Positions 33,643 to 41,938 of a DNA stretch of 57,329 bases are shown here, piece after piece. The position numbers and the translations under genes are program-made. The DNA lies in NCBI GenBank assembly GCA_900320085.1, contig ONRC01000010.1, positions 1 through 57,329 on the forward strand, written 5' to 3'. Source of the DNA: an uncultured Eubacteriales bacterium. GTDB lineage: Bacteria > Bacillota > Clostridia > Christensenellales > Aristaeellaceae. How positions within the stretch are numbered: position 1 is the stretch's first letter; each line of letters begins with the position of its first letter. The notes under the pieces were generated by a model, which worked only from the letters and a program-made list of their open reading frames with translations, did not search any database and was not told the DNA's origin.

Positions 33643-34713
33643 ATGAAACGCGCTGTTCTGCTTTGTGCGCTTGCGCTCCTTTTTTCCTTGCTTTTCTACT
33701 TTGCCGTCGCCGAAGAAACGGAAACTTTCACCAGCGGAGATTATGAATATACCCTTCTTCCTGATGGCACAGCGGAAATCACTAATTATTCTGGCAAAGA
33801 TGAGCTATTGTTTATCCCGGATACCATCGATGGGAAAAAAGTGACGAGTATCGGGAATCACGCGTTTTCAAGTTGTGACAGCCTGATAAGTGTGACAATC
33901 CCGGACAATGTGATGAATATCGGAGCAAATCCTTTTGCTCAATGCGATAAACTAACCAGCATTCGCGTTTCCCCCGATCATCCGGTTCTGGCAGTGATTA
34001 GCGGCGTTTTGTTTTATAAACCTGAAAAGCGGCTTGTATGTTATCTAAACTCTAAAGCCGATACGTCCTATATGATTCCACAAGGTATTCAAAGTATTGG
34101 AGATCATGCGTTTTATTCTTGTTCCAACCTGATTAACGTGGCGATCCCGGACAGTGTTACGATTATCGGGGATTATGCGTTTATCGGGTGCAACAGCTTG
34201 ACGAACGTGACGATCCCGGATAGCGTGACAAGCATCAGGAATGGTGCGTTTTCCTTTTGCTCCAGCCTGACGAGCGTGACGATCCCTAACAGCGTGACGA
34301 GCATCGGGGATTATGCGTTTTCCTATTGCTCCAGTCTGACGGGCGTGACAATCCCGGACAGCGTGATGAGTATCGGTGATGATGCGTTTTCCGATTGCTC
34401 TAGCCTGACGAGTGTGACGATCCCGGACAGCGTGACGAACATCGGGGATGATGCGTTTTCCCGTTGCTTCGGCTTGACGGATATAACGATCCCGAACAGC
34501 GTGACGAACATCGGACATTGGGCATTTTCTGACTGCTACAGCCTGACAAGTATAATCATTCCGGACAGTGTGACGAGCATCGGGAATAATGCGTTTGAGC
34601 GGTGTGCTAAGTTGACTCTGATGGTTACGCGGGACAGCTATGCCGAGCAATACTGTAAAAAAAACAAATTGAATTATACTTATACTGACAGCCTGGACTG
34701 GCTGAACAACTGA
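33643..34713 (+). CDS. BspA-type leucine-rich repeat surface protein (LRR_5)
   Basis: A 356-residue exported protein: signal peptide KRAVLLCALALLFSLLFYFAVA, a short beta region (about 25-60), then about ten 23-residue repeats of the form SVTIPDSVTSIGDYAFSYCSSL and a short tail. Such repeats form a solenoid; BspA-type proteins bind host or bacterial surfaces. No LPxTG or membrane anchor is seen. The gene is more AT-rich than its neighbours and uses different codons (agtatcggtgat), and a MITE-like element lies just upstream, so recent transfer or local repeat expansion is likely. AAAAGGAGG supports ATG 33643. Confidence 0.88.
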   Translation: MKRAVLLCALALLFSLLFYFAVAEETETFTSGDYEYTLLPDGTAEITNYSGKDELLFIPDTIDGKKVTSIGNHAFSSCDSLISVTIPDNVMNIGANPFAQCDKLTSIRVSPDHPVLAVISGVLFYKPEKRLVCYLNSKADTSYMIPQGIQSIGDHAFYSCSNLINVAIPDSVTIIGDYAFIGCNSLTNVTIPDSVTSIRNGAFSFCSSLTSVTIPNSVTSIGDYAFSYCSSLTGVTIPDSVMSIGDDAFSDCSSLTSVTIPDSVTNIGDDAFSRCFGLTDITIPNSVTNIGHWAFSDCYSLTSIIIPDSVTSIGNNAFERCAKLTLMVTRDSYAEQYCKKNKLNYTYTDSLDWLNN

Positions 34714-34753
34714 CAACAAATCCAATTACTATACAAAAAGGAGTTGCATCAAC

Positions 34754-36043
34754 ATGGAACGTACCCTTATCGCCAACGTCGTCTGCGGCGAAAACAACAA
34801 GATTCAGGGCTTCGTGGAGAACCTGCGGAACAAGCGCACCATGGCTTTCCTGGTGATCCGGGATCACAGCGGCCGGCTGCAAGTAACGATTGAAAAGGAA
34901 AAGCACCCCGACCTGGCGGCAATCGTGGATCAATTGACGGTGGAATCCGTCGTCACCTGCGTGGGCCCCGTGGTGGAGAATGAATACGTGAAGATGGGCG
35001 GCAAGGAAATGCTGCCCGAGGAAATGGAGATCCTGTCCATTGCCGAGCCGCTGCCCCTCACCAAGGACGCCGCCATCGACAGCCGCATGGACTACCGCTG
35101 GATCGACCTGCGGTCCGACAAAAACACCCTGATCTTCAAGGCCCAGACCGAGCTGGTGGGGGCCATGCGCGAATACTGCCTGAACCAGAACTTCATGGAA
35201 ATCCACACCCCCAAGCTGATCGGCGCGGCCAGCGAAAGCGGCTCCGACGTGTTTGAGCTCAAATACTTCGACCGGAAAGCCTACCTCAGCCAGAGCCCCC
35301 AGTTCTACAAGCAGATGGCCATGGCCGCGGGCTTTGACCGCATTTTCGAGGTCGGCCCCGTATTCCGCGCCGAAAAGTCCTTCACCAATAAGCACGCCAC
35401 CGAGTTCACCGGCTTTGACGTGGAAATGAGCTACATCACCTCCTTCCGGGACGTGATGGCCTTTGAAGCCGAGATGCTGCAATACGCGCTCAAGCGCGTA
35501 CAGGAAAAGTACGGCGACCAGATCAAGGCGCTCTACGGCCTGGACACCATCGTGCCCACCCTGCCCTTCCCCGAAATGAAGCTGGCCGACGTGTACAAGG
35601 AGCTGGAAGAACGCTACGGCTACAAGGTGGACGACAGCGAAAAGAACGACCTGACCACCGACGCCGAGCGCCTGTGCGCCAAGCTGAGCATGGACAAATT
35701 CGGCCATGAATTCCTGTTTGTGACGGACTACGGCCCCGAAAAGCGCGCCTTCTACCATATGCGCGACGAGCACGGCATGCCCCTGGGCTACGACCTGATC
35801 TGGCGCGGCACCGAAATCACCACCGGCGCTCAGCGTGAACACCGCTATGAACAGCTCCGCAAGCAGGCCGACGAAAAGGGCCTGGGCGAGGACGTGAAGT
35901 TCTACATGGACTTTTTCCGCTACGGCTGCCCGCCTCACGGCGGCTTCGGCCTGGGCGTTGATCGCCTGACCATGCTGCTGCTGGGCATCAGCATCAAGGA
36001 AGTCATGTTCCTGTTCCGCGGCCCCAATCGCATCACGCCGTAA
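34754..36043 (+). CDS. aspS: Aspartyl-tRNA synthetase, archaeal (non-discriminating) type
   Basis: The 429-residue protein has an N-terminal OB fold (about 1-100) and a class II core. It lacks the large GAD insertion of bacterial AspRS, so it is the archaeal-type enzyme. Motifs are PVFRAEKSFTNKHATEFTGFD (motif 2), HGGFGLGVDRLTMLLLG (motif 3) and the archaeal-type end FRGPNRITP. Such enzymes often charge both tRNA-Asp and tRNA-Asn, the latter then amidated by GatCAB; neither GatCAB nor AsnRS is in the window, so this is inference. AAAAGGAG precedes ATG 34754. A family A hairpin follows. Confidence 0.92.
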   Translation: MERTLIANVVCGENNKIQGFVENLRNKRTMAFLVIRDHSGRLQVTIEKEKHPDLAAIVDQLTVESVVTCVGPVVENEYVKMGGKEMLPEEMEILSIAEPLPLTKDAAIDSRMDYRWIDLRSDKNTLIFKAQTELVGAMREYCLNQNFMEIHTPKLIGAASESGSDVFELKYFDRKAYLSQSPQFYKQMAMAAGFDRIFEVGPVFRAEKSFTNKHATEFTGFDVEMSYITSFRDVMAFEAEMLQYALKRVQEKYGDQIKALYGLDTIVPTLPFPEMKLADVYKELEERYGYKVDDSEKNDLTTDAERLCAKLSMDKFGHEFLFVTDYGPEKRAFYHMRDEHGMPLGYDLIWRGTEITTGAQREHRYEQLRKQADEKGLGEDVKFYMDFFRYGCPPHGGFGLGVDRLTMLLLGISIKEVMFLFRGPNRITP

Positions 36044-36058
36044 GAACGAAAAAAGTTC

Positions 36059-36120
36059 CTGGGGGAAACCGCTCTTTGGTAGCCAAAGAGTGGTTTCCCC
36101 CAGACCCCTTTCCGAGAAAG
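36059..36120 (+). repeat. Dispersed 3'-end hairpin, family A, best copy
   Basis: CTGGGGGAAACCGCTCTTTG plus G (36059-36079) pairs along all 21 bp with 36083-36103, with a single G-U pair and a TAG loop. The conserved flank ACCCCTTTCCGAGAAAG (36104-36120) follows. It begins 16 nt past the aspS stop. Between it and the next promoter (36121-36267) I see nothing further. Confidence 0.85.
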
Positions 36121-36267
36121 CTGTAAAAGGAGTCGGAGGGCGGACCTGCACAGAATCCCGGGAAAGTATGAAAGAGCCCGCTGGCTCGTTTATCAACAAT
36201 CCGCAGGCGGCGGCGTGTCCATCGCATCGAATGAAAAGACTGTTTACTGGCTTTTCATTCGCTTGTA

Positions 36268-36296
36268 TTGCCAAACGCCCGAAAATCTGCTATACT
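36268..36296 (+). promoter_or_regulatory. Promoter of the asp23-nusB operon
   Basis: TTGCCA (36268-36273), a 17-nt spacer and TATACT (36291-36296), 30 nt before the asp23 start. Confidence 0.75.
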
Positions 36297-36326
36297 AAGG
36301 TATCCATGTAAGGAGGTGTTTTTCGC

Positions 36327-36959
36327 ATGGCGCAGAAACAACCCAAAAAAGAAAACCTCCCCGTCAAGGTGGACGTGGATCTGGCGAACGGCGGCACCAT
36401 TACCTATGCCAACGAAGTGATCGCCACCATCGCGGGCGTCGCCGCCAATGAGGTGGACGGCGTCGCGGGTATGAGCGTAACGGGCGGCATCGGCGATATC
36501 TGGAGCCGCAATAAGAATATTACCAAAGGCGTCAAGGTCGAAGTGGGCAGCCAGGAGGCCGCCGTCGATCTGTTTATCATCGTGGAATACGGCAAGCCCA
36601 TCCAGAAGGTGGCCGCCGAGGTGCAGGAGAACGTGCGCAAGGCCATGGAAGGATTGACCGGGCTGCATGTGGTGAAGGTGGATGTGCACGTGCAGGGCGT
36701 CAGCTTTGAAATGGAAAAGAAGGCGACGGAAAACCTGCTGGAAGCCTCCAAAAAGCCTGAGCAGACCGAGCCCGCCAAGCCCGAGGAAAAGCCCGCCGAC
36801 AGCGACGATGAAACCGTCCGCGACGAAGCCATTTCCGAGGAAAGCGAATTTGACGCCAACGTGCTGGAAGAGGAAGCGGCGGTGGACGGCGCGGAGGAAT
36901 CCGCTGCGGAAGAAAACAGGAAGCCCAAGCGTCCGCCGAAGGCGCGGCTGCGTTCCTGA
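36327..36959 (+). CDS. Asp23/Gls24 family envelope stress protein
   Basis: A 210-residue protein. Residues 20-140 are the Asp23 domain: GTITYANEVIATIAGVAANEVDGV, VEVGSQEAAVDLFIIVEYG and VHVQGVSFE. The C-terminal tail (about 140-210) is unusually long and strongly acidic, then basic at the very end (RKPKRPPKARLRS). Family members coat the inner membrane through AmaP, which is encoded next. AAGGAGG lies close to the start. First gene of the operon running to nusB and beyond. Confidence 0.92.
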   Translation: MAQKQPKKENLPVKVDVDLANGGTITYANEVIATIAGVAANEVDGVAGMSVTGGIGDIWSRNKNITKGVKVEVGSQEAAVDLFIIVEYGKPIQKVAAEVQENVRKAMEGLTGLHVVKVDVHVQGVSFEMEKKATENLLEASKKPEQTEPAKPEEKPADSDDETVRDEAISEESEFDANVLEEEAAVDGAEESAAEENRKPKRPPKARLRS

Positions 36960-37039
36960 CCGCCGGACGGAAAACCGGCTCCGGGGCGTTTCTCCTTTTG
37001 ACGCTCCCGTAGATTTTGGGCAAAGAAGGGAGAGTCCCT

Positions 37040-37750
37040 ATGAGGCTTCGATTCTGGGACAAAGTGATTCTGCTGGCTGGCGCGGCGGCGGTTTTGCTGG
37101 TCGGCACGGCGGTGTTTATTGGCTGCCTGCGTGGTGATGAAGATATGTCCGCGGCGCATCGGACGCTGGGCATCGTTTTTGGCGCGGCAAGCGCGCTCTT
37201 TGGCGGCTACCTGATTTTTCTGACCCGCCGCGGCGCCATGCAGCGTCGGGAGTATGTGGTGCAGCGCACGGATACGGGCGAACTGCGCATCGCGGTCAAG
37301 GCCATCCAAAACCTGGTGGAAAAGTGCGTCGATCTGCATGAGGAAATCCAGCTGATTTCCATGATCATCACGAACACCCGGGAGGGCGTGGTGGTTGAAT
37401 TGTTTATCTCTCTTGCAAACAACATTTCTATCCCGCTGGCCGTGGCTTCCCTGCAAAAGCAGATCAAGCAATACCTGGTCGCTTCCTCCGGCATCGAGGT
37501 GCGCGAGGTGCGCGTGATCGTGGAAAACACGGAGGATGAGCCGCTCCTGGTAGCCGAAATTGAGGAAGAAGAAGAAAACGAGCCCGAAAAAGCACCCATT
37601 CACCAGCGGCTTTTCTGCCAGGCGGAACAGCCTGCCATCGTGCCTGCCCCGCCCATGGATGAAGGAGACGAGGTGAAAAAGGAAACCGCGCCGAATGAAA
37701 GCCGGGTGGTTTCCGCGCCGCAGACGGAGGAACAGAAAGATGAACAATAA
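37040..37750 (+). CDS. amaP: Alkaline-shock membrane anchor AmaP
   Basis: Anchors Asp23-type proteins to the membrane. The 236-residue protein has two membrane helices near the start (VILLAGAAAVLLVGTAVFIG and TLGIVFGAASALFGGYLIFL). A soluble Asp23-like domain follows (about 70-175; AIQNLVEKCVDLHEEIQLIS, EVREVRVIVENTE), then an acidic tail. AAGGGAG supports ATG 37040. It overlaps the DUF2273 gene by 11 nt. Confidence 0.85.
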   Translation: MRLRFWDKVILLAGAAAVLLVGTAVFIGCLRGDEDMSAAHRTLGIVFGAASALFGGYLIFLTRRGAMQRREYVVQRTDTGELRIAVKAIQNLVEKCVDLHEEIQLISMIITNTREGVVVELFISLANNISIPLAVASLQKQIKQYLVASSGIEVREVRVIVENTEDEPLLVAEIEEEEENEPEKAPIHQRLFCQAEQPAIVPAPPMDEGDEVKKETAPNESRVVSAPQTEEQKDEQ

Positions 37751-38093
37751 GGACAGCAGGTCGTTCCTGCATCAGGCTTTCCAGATCGGCACGCCGGAAT
37801 GCGCGGTGTTTTGCGCGGGGGTGGCGATGCTGCTGGGGCTGCTGTTTCTGTGGATCGGATTCTGGAAAACGCTGCTGATTTTCTGCCTGATGCTGCTGGG
37901 AATGTTTATCGGCGGCGTGGAGGACAAGCGCGAATGGATTGGGGAGGCGCTGAATCGCCTGATCCCCGCCAAACCGCCCGTCAGCGCCCGTGAACCGCGC
38001 CACGGCGCGAACAGAGCGCCGCGCAGAGCGGAACCGGACATGGAAGTAACGCCGATTCCCGAGGAATACCATTACGAAGAACCCCAGGAATAA
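37740..38093 (+). CDS. DUF2273 small membrane protein
   Basis: A 117-residue protein with two membrane helices (FCAGVAMLLGLLFLWIGFW, LLIFCLMLLGMFIGGVEDKR), typical of DUF2273, and a cytoplasmic basic then acidic tail. In Firmicutes it sits between amaP and nusB or another Asp23 gene and is presumed to belong to the same membrane assembly. The start overlaps the end of amaP; ribosome site GAAAG just before. Confidence 0.82.
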   Translation: MNNKDSRSFLHQAFQIGTPECAVFCAGVAMLLGLLFLWIGFWKTLLIFCLMLLGMFIGGVEDKREWIGEALNRLIPAKPPVSAREPRHGANRAPRRAEPDMEVTPIPEEYHYEEPQE

Positions 38094-38140
38094 TGTGCTT
38101 TCCACCTTGCAATATCACCTAAGATCGGAGAGAGAGACCC

Positions 38141-38569
38141 ATGGCTCGGAAATCAGCGCGGGCAGCCGCGGTGCAGATGGTATTTGAAAATATGCTGGGC
38201 GGCGACGGCGGCGAAGAAACGCTGCGCGGCCTGATTGAGTTTGCCCCCGAGGAAAATGATCAGGAATACATCGACGGCATCCTGGCGGGCGTGGAACAAA
38301 ACGCCGAAACGCTGGACGCCGCCATCGAAAAGTGCCTCAAGGGCTGGACGCTGGACCGTATCGCCCGGGTGGATCTGGCGGTGCTGCGGGTGGCGGCGTG
38401 GGAGCTTTGCCATGCCCAGGAAACGCCCGACGCCGTGGTGATCAACGAAGCCGTGGCCCTGGCCCAGAAGTTTGATTCGCCCACGGCGGGCAAGTTCGTC
38501 AACGGCGTTTTGTCCACCCTGCTTGCTCAGCGGGACGCGGGGGCGCAGCAGCCAGGAGAAAACGCCTGA
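38141..38569 (+). CDS. nusB: Transcription antitermination factor NusB
   Basis: With NusE (S10) it binds boxA RNA and supports antitermination in rRNA operons. The 142-residue all-helical protein starts ARKSARAAAVQMVFENMLGG and has TLDRIARVDLAVLRVAAWEL and the conserved end DSPTAGKFVNGVLSTL. GGAGAGAGA precedes the ATG. The stop overlaps the next start by one base. Confidence 0.94.
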   Translation: MARKSARAAAVQMVFENMLGGDGGEETLRGLIEFAPEENDQEYIDGILAGVEQNAETLDAAIEKCLKGWTLDRIARVDLAVLRVAAWELCHAQETPDAVVINEAVALAQKFDSPTAGKFVNGVLSTLLAQRDAGAQQPGENA

Positions 38570-39549
38570 TGCTGGCGCTGGGCCTGGATACAAGCTGCTA
38601 TACCACTTCCGCCGCGCTGTGCGTGCCGGGACAGGAGCCCCGGCAGGAACGGCGGTTGCTGCCCGTTGCGGCAGGGGAACGCGGCCTTCGCCAAAGCGAG
38701 GCCGTTTTTGCGCATGTAAGGCAGATTTCCGATGTGCTCCTGCCGTTGCTTAAAACGGCGTCCGAACCTATCTCCTGCGTGTGCGCGTCGGCTTCTCCCC
38801 GGGATGGGGAGGATTCTTATATGCCCGTGTTCCAGGTGGGAGTATCACACGGGAAAGCGATTGCCGCCGCGCTGAACGTTCCGTTTTATACCACCACCCA
38901 CCAGCGGGGCCACATCGCCGCTGCGAAGTACGGCACGGGGCTGGAGGCTGAACGGTTCATCGCCCTGCATCTGTCCGGCGGCACCACGGATGTGCTGCTG
39001 ATGGACGGAGACAAGATTCAGCACATCGGAACATCGGTGGATCTGCATGCGGGACAGTTGGTGGATCGGGTGGGCGTAGCGCTGGGTCTGCCGTTTCCCT
39101 GCGGGCCGTATCTGGAAGAACTGGCCTTAAAGGGGGAAAGTAAAAACCGCGTGCCCGTCAGCATGGAGGGACTCAATTGTCACCTGTCCGGCGCGGAAGC
39201 CCAGCTTATGCGTATGATCGCCACTGGGGAACCGAAGGAAAACGTGGCCGCTGAGGTGTACAGCGTGCTGTGCCGCACGGTGCACCGGCTGCTGACCGCG
39301 GCGGCGGAAAGCGTGAACGTCAAGGATTTATTGGTGGCCGGGGGCGTGGCGTCGTCGCAACTGCTTCGGCGGATGCTGCTGGAGCGGAACGAAAAGCGCC
39401 GCACCGGGCTGAGCTTTTTCTTTGGCTGCCCGGAGTTTTCCGGGGACAACGCGGTGGGCGTGGCGCTGATAGGAAGTCAGAAGGAAATAGAAATACATAA
39501 TAACCCCTCAGTCGGCTTTGCCGACAGCTCCCCTGATAGGGGAGCCTAA
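38569..39549 (+). CDS. Kae1/TsaD-like protein
   Basis: A paralogue of the tRNA t6A enzyme TsaD. The 326-residue ASKHA fold starts LALGLDTSCYTTSAALC. It has the metal-binding HxxxH (THQRGHIAAA), HLSGGTTDVLL, and GGVASSQLLRRML with a late GDNAVGVALIG. It is usually found beside nusB or folD in Clostridia and is distinct from the true TsaD. The last 15 residues (NPSVGFADSSPDRGA) are encoded by the palindromic repeat that starts at 39502, which also supplies the stop codon. Function of the paralogue is not established. Confidence 0.82.
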   Translation: MLALGLDTSCYTTSAALCVPGQEPRQERRLLPVAAGERGLRQSEAVFAHVRQISDVLLPLLKTASEPISCVCASASPRDGEDSYMPVFQVGVSHGKAIAAALNVPFYTTTHQRGHIAAAKYGTGLEAERFIALHLSGGTTDVLLMDGDKIQHIGTSVDLHAGQLVDRVGVALGLPFPCGPYLEELALKGESKNRVPVSMEGLNCHLSGAEAQLMRMIATGEPKENVAAEVYSVLCRTVHRLLTAAAESVNVKDLLVAGGVASSQLLRRMLLERNEKRRTGLSFFFGCPEFSGDNAVGVALIGSQKEIEIHNNPSVGFADSSPDRGA

Positions 39550-39641
39550 TCCCTCAGCCCTTAGGGGCAGCTCCCCTGATAGGGGAGCCTAATATTGCCT
39601 CCCCTATCAGGGGAGGTGCCTCCGCAGGAGGCGGAGGGGTT
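39502..39641. repeat. Compound palindromic repeat overlapping the Kae1-like gene end
   Basis: Bounded by AACCCCTC (39502-39509) and GAGGGGTT (39634-39641). Inside are two direct copies of CAGCTCCCCTGATAGGGGAG plus CCTAAT (39525-39550 and 39568-39593), then an inverted copy, and hairpins GTCGGC/GCCGAC and GCCTCC/GGAGGC. It belongs to the palindromes common in gut Clostridia. Confidence 0.85.
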
Positions 39642-39674
39642 AACTGAATATATTCTCTTGGAGGTCGATTGACC

Positions 39675-40520
39675 ATGGCTGTGATCCTGGACGGAAAAGC
39701 GCTGTCGGAAAAACGGATGGGAGAGCTGAAAAATCGGGTGGACGCCCTGAACGCCAAGGGCAGGGCCGTGGGCCTGGCTGTGATTCTGGTGGGAGAAAAC
39801 CCCGCCAGCCAGGTGTACGTGCGCAACAAGGGCAAAGCCTGCGAAGCCCTGGGCATCCGCGGCGACACGATCCTGCTGCCCGAGGAGACCAGCCAGGAAG
39901 AGCTGGAAGCGCTGATCGAAAAGCTCAATCGGGACGACGCCGTGGACGGCATCCTGGTGCAGCTTCCCTTGCCGAAGCACTTAAACGAAGCGAAAGCCCT
40001 GCAGCTGATCGCGCCGGAAAAGGACGTGGATGGCTTCCATATCGAGAACGCGGGCAAGCTGTTCACCGGCCAGGAGGGCGTGATCGCCTGTACCCCCAAG
40101 GGTATCATCGCCATGCTGAAAGAATGGAACGTGCCGCTTGCCGGGAAGGAAGCCGTGGTGATCGGCCGCAGCAACATCGTGGGGAAGCCCGTGGCCATGC
40201 TGCTGCTGAATGAAAACTGTACCGTCACGATGTGCCATTCCCGCACAGCTGACTTGGCGGCCCATACCCGCCGGGCGGATATCCTGATCGCCGCCGTGGG
40301 CAAGCCCCGCTTTGTGACCGCCGACATGGTGAAGCCCGGCGCGGCGGTGGTGGACGTGGGCATCAACCGGGTGGACGGCAAAGTGGTGGGCGACGTGGAC
40401 TTTGAAAGCGTGGAAAAGGTGGCGGGGTACATTTCGCCTGTGCCCGGCGGCGTGGGGAAAATGACCATCTGCATGCTGATGGAAAATGTGATCGAGGCCG
40501 CCGAGCGGAAGGGCTGCTGA
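39675..40520 (+). CDS. folD: Methylenetetrahydrofolate dehydrogenase/cyclohydrolase
   Basis: Bifunctional enzyme interconverting 5,10-methylene-THF, 5,10-methenyl-THF and 10-formyl-THF. The 281-residue protein has the catalytic YVRNKGKACEALGI (Tyr and Lys), VDGILVQLPLPKHL, the NADP-binding GRSNIVGKPVAMLLL and the PVPGGVGKMT signature. TTGGAGG lies 10 nt before ATG 39675; a TTG at 39669 is also possible. It continues the nusB operon past the repeat. Confidence 0.95.
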   Translation: MAVILDGKALSEKRMGELKNRVDALNAKGRAVGLAVILVGENPASQVYVRNKGKACEALGIRGDTILLPEETSQEELEALIEKLNRDDAVDGILVQLPLPKHLNEAKALQLIAPEKDVDGFHIENAGKLFTGQEGVIACTPKGIIAMLKEWNVPLAGKEAVVIGRSNIVGKPVAMLLLNENCTVTMCHSRTADLAAHTRRADILIAAVGKPRFVTADMVKPGAAVVDVGINRVDGKVVGDVDFESVEKVAGYISPVPGGVGKMTICMLMENVIEAAERKGC

Positions 40521-40521
40521 T

Positions 40522-41745
40522 ATGGCCTGGACGCTTTCCGTATCCGAGCTGAACGATTATGTGCGCCGCGCCATCGCCAGCGACCCCAGCCTGCGGTTCC
40601 TGAGCATCCGGGGGGAAATCAGCGATTTTAAAAAGTATTCCTCCGGCCACTGGTATTTTACCCTCAAGGACGAAATTAGCATGATCCAGTGCGTGTGCTT
40701 CCGGCAGTACAATATGCGCCTGGACTTCCGGCCCGAGAACGGCATGAAGGTGGTGCTCACCGGCGCGGTGGGCCTGTATGCCGAGCGGGGGCAGTACCAG
40801 TTCTACGCCGAGTCCATGACCCGGGACGGCGTGGGCGAATTGTATTTGAAGCTGGAAGCGCTGAAAAACAAGCTGATGAAGGAAGGGCTGTTCGACGTTG
40901 CGAAGAAGCGGCCCCTGCCCTTGTTACCCCGGGCTATCGGCGTGGTCACCAGCCGCAGCGGCGCGGTGATTCACGATATTGCCACCGTCACCCGTCGGCG
41001 CTTTCCCGCCATGCAGATCATCCTGCGGCCCGCTCAGGTGCAGGGCGAAGGCGCGGCGGAGGACATTGCCGCTGGGATTGCGGAGATTTCCGCGCTGCCA
41101 CATGTGGACGTGGTGATCGTGGGGCGCGGCGGCGGTTCGCTGGAGGACCTGTGGGCGTTCAATGAAGAAATCGTCGTGCGGGCTATTGCGGCTTGCCCGG
41201 TGCCGGTGGTGTCCGCCGTGGGGCATGAGGTGGACGTGACTTTATCGGATCTGGCTGCTGATGTGCGGGCGGCGACCCCCTCCGTGGCCGCGGAGGTGTG
41301 CGTGCCGGAGCGGGAAGCGCTGCTTGCCACCATCGGCAAAATGCGGGAGGCCATGACCCGCGCCGCGAAAAACGATCTGCTGGCCCGTCAGTCCCGTCTG
41401 GCCTTGTGTGAAAAACGGCTGGCTGCCCGGCATCCCGCGGCGCTGATGCGGGACGCCCAGGCGAAGGCCGACCTGCTGGGACACCGCTTGCAGGCGCTGA
41501 TGGAGCGGCAGTTCACGGCGCTCAAAAACAAGATGAATCAGCTGTCCGAGCAGCTGAATGCGCTTGGGCCAAGGCAGGCCCTGAACCGGGGATATGCCGT
41601 TTTATTGGATGGCAAGCAAGCCGTGACCAGCGTGGAGCAGGCACCGGAAAACATGACCGTGCTTTTGCAGGACGGGCGGCTGAACGTCCGCGTGGTGGAC
41701 AAACGAAAGGGGGATCCCTTTGGCGAAGAAGCAGGCCTCGTTTGA
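40522..41745 (+). CDS. xseA: Exodeoxyribonuclease VII large subunit
   Basis: Large subunit of the single-strand DNA exonuclease. The 407-residue protein has an N-terminal OB fold (about 1-105; TLSVSELNDYVRRAI, LSIRGEISDFKKYSSGHWYF) and the catalytic core (PRAIGVVTSRSGAVIHDI, VVIVGRGGGSLEDLWAFNEE). A long coiled coil follows (about 270-360). The final motif NRGYAVLLDG is present. It overlaps xseB by 26 nt. Confidence 0.95.
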   Translation: MAWTLSVSELNDYVRRAIASDPSLRFLSIRGEISDFKKYSSGHWYFTLKDEISMIQCVCFRQYNMRLDFRPENGMKVVLTGAVGLYAERGQYQFYAESMTRDGVGELYLKLEALKNKLMKEGLFDVAKKRPLPLLPRAIGVVTSRSGAVIHDIATVTRRRFPAMQIILRPAQVQGEGAAEDIAAGIAEISALPHVDVVIVGRGGGSLEDLWAFNEEIVVRAIAACPVPVVSAVGHEVDVTLSDLAADVRAATPSVAAEVCVPEREALLATIGKMREAMTRAAKNDLLARQSRLALCEKRLAARHPAALMRDAQAKADLLGHRLQALMERQFTALKNKMNQLSEQLNALGPRQALNRGYAVLLDGKQAVTSVEQAPENMTVLLQDGRLNVRVVDKRKGDPFGEEAGLV

Positions 41746-41938
41746 GGAAAAGCTGATGGAGCTGGAAGGGCTGGTGCGGAAAATGGAGGGCGGGTCGCTG
41801 CCCCTCAGCGAGGCGCTGGCCGCCTATGAATCCGGCATGAAGCTGAGCAAGCAATTGACGGAGGAACTCTCCGCCGCTGAAAAGCGGATGCTGGAGCTGT
41901 CCGGGGGCGAAACGAAGCCCATGGAGGACGCGCCATGA
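41720..41938 (+). CDS. xseB: Exodeoxyribonuclease VII small subunit
   Basis: A 72-residue helical protein that coats the XseA coiled coil. The family core SFEEKLMELEGLVRKMEGGS followed by LPLSEALAAYESGMKL is complete. The start is TTG 41720 inside xseA with AAGGGGG 6 nt upstream; no ATG is available before the conserved FEEKL. Its stop overlaps ispA as ATGA. Confidence 0.93.
   Translation: MAKKQASFEEKLMELEGLVRKMEGGSLPLSEALAAYESGMKLSKQLTEELSAAEKRMLELSGGETKPMEDAP

Noticed and set aside
33850..34600. Regular 69-nt repeats that could suggest a CRISPR array
   Set aside because: The repeats are in frame and encode the 23-residue LRR units of a surface protein; no spacers of uniform length are present.
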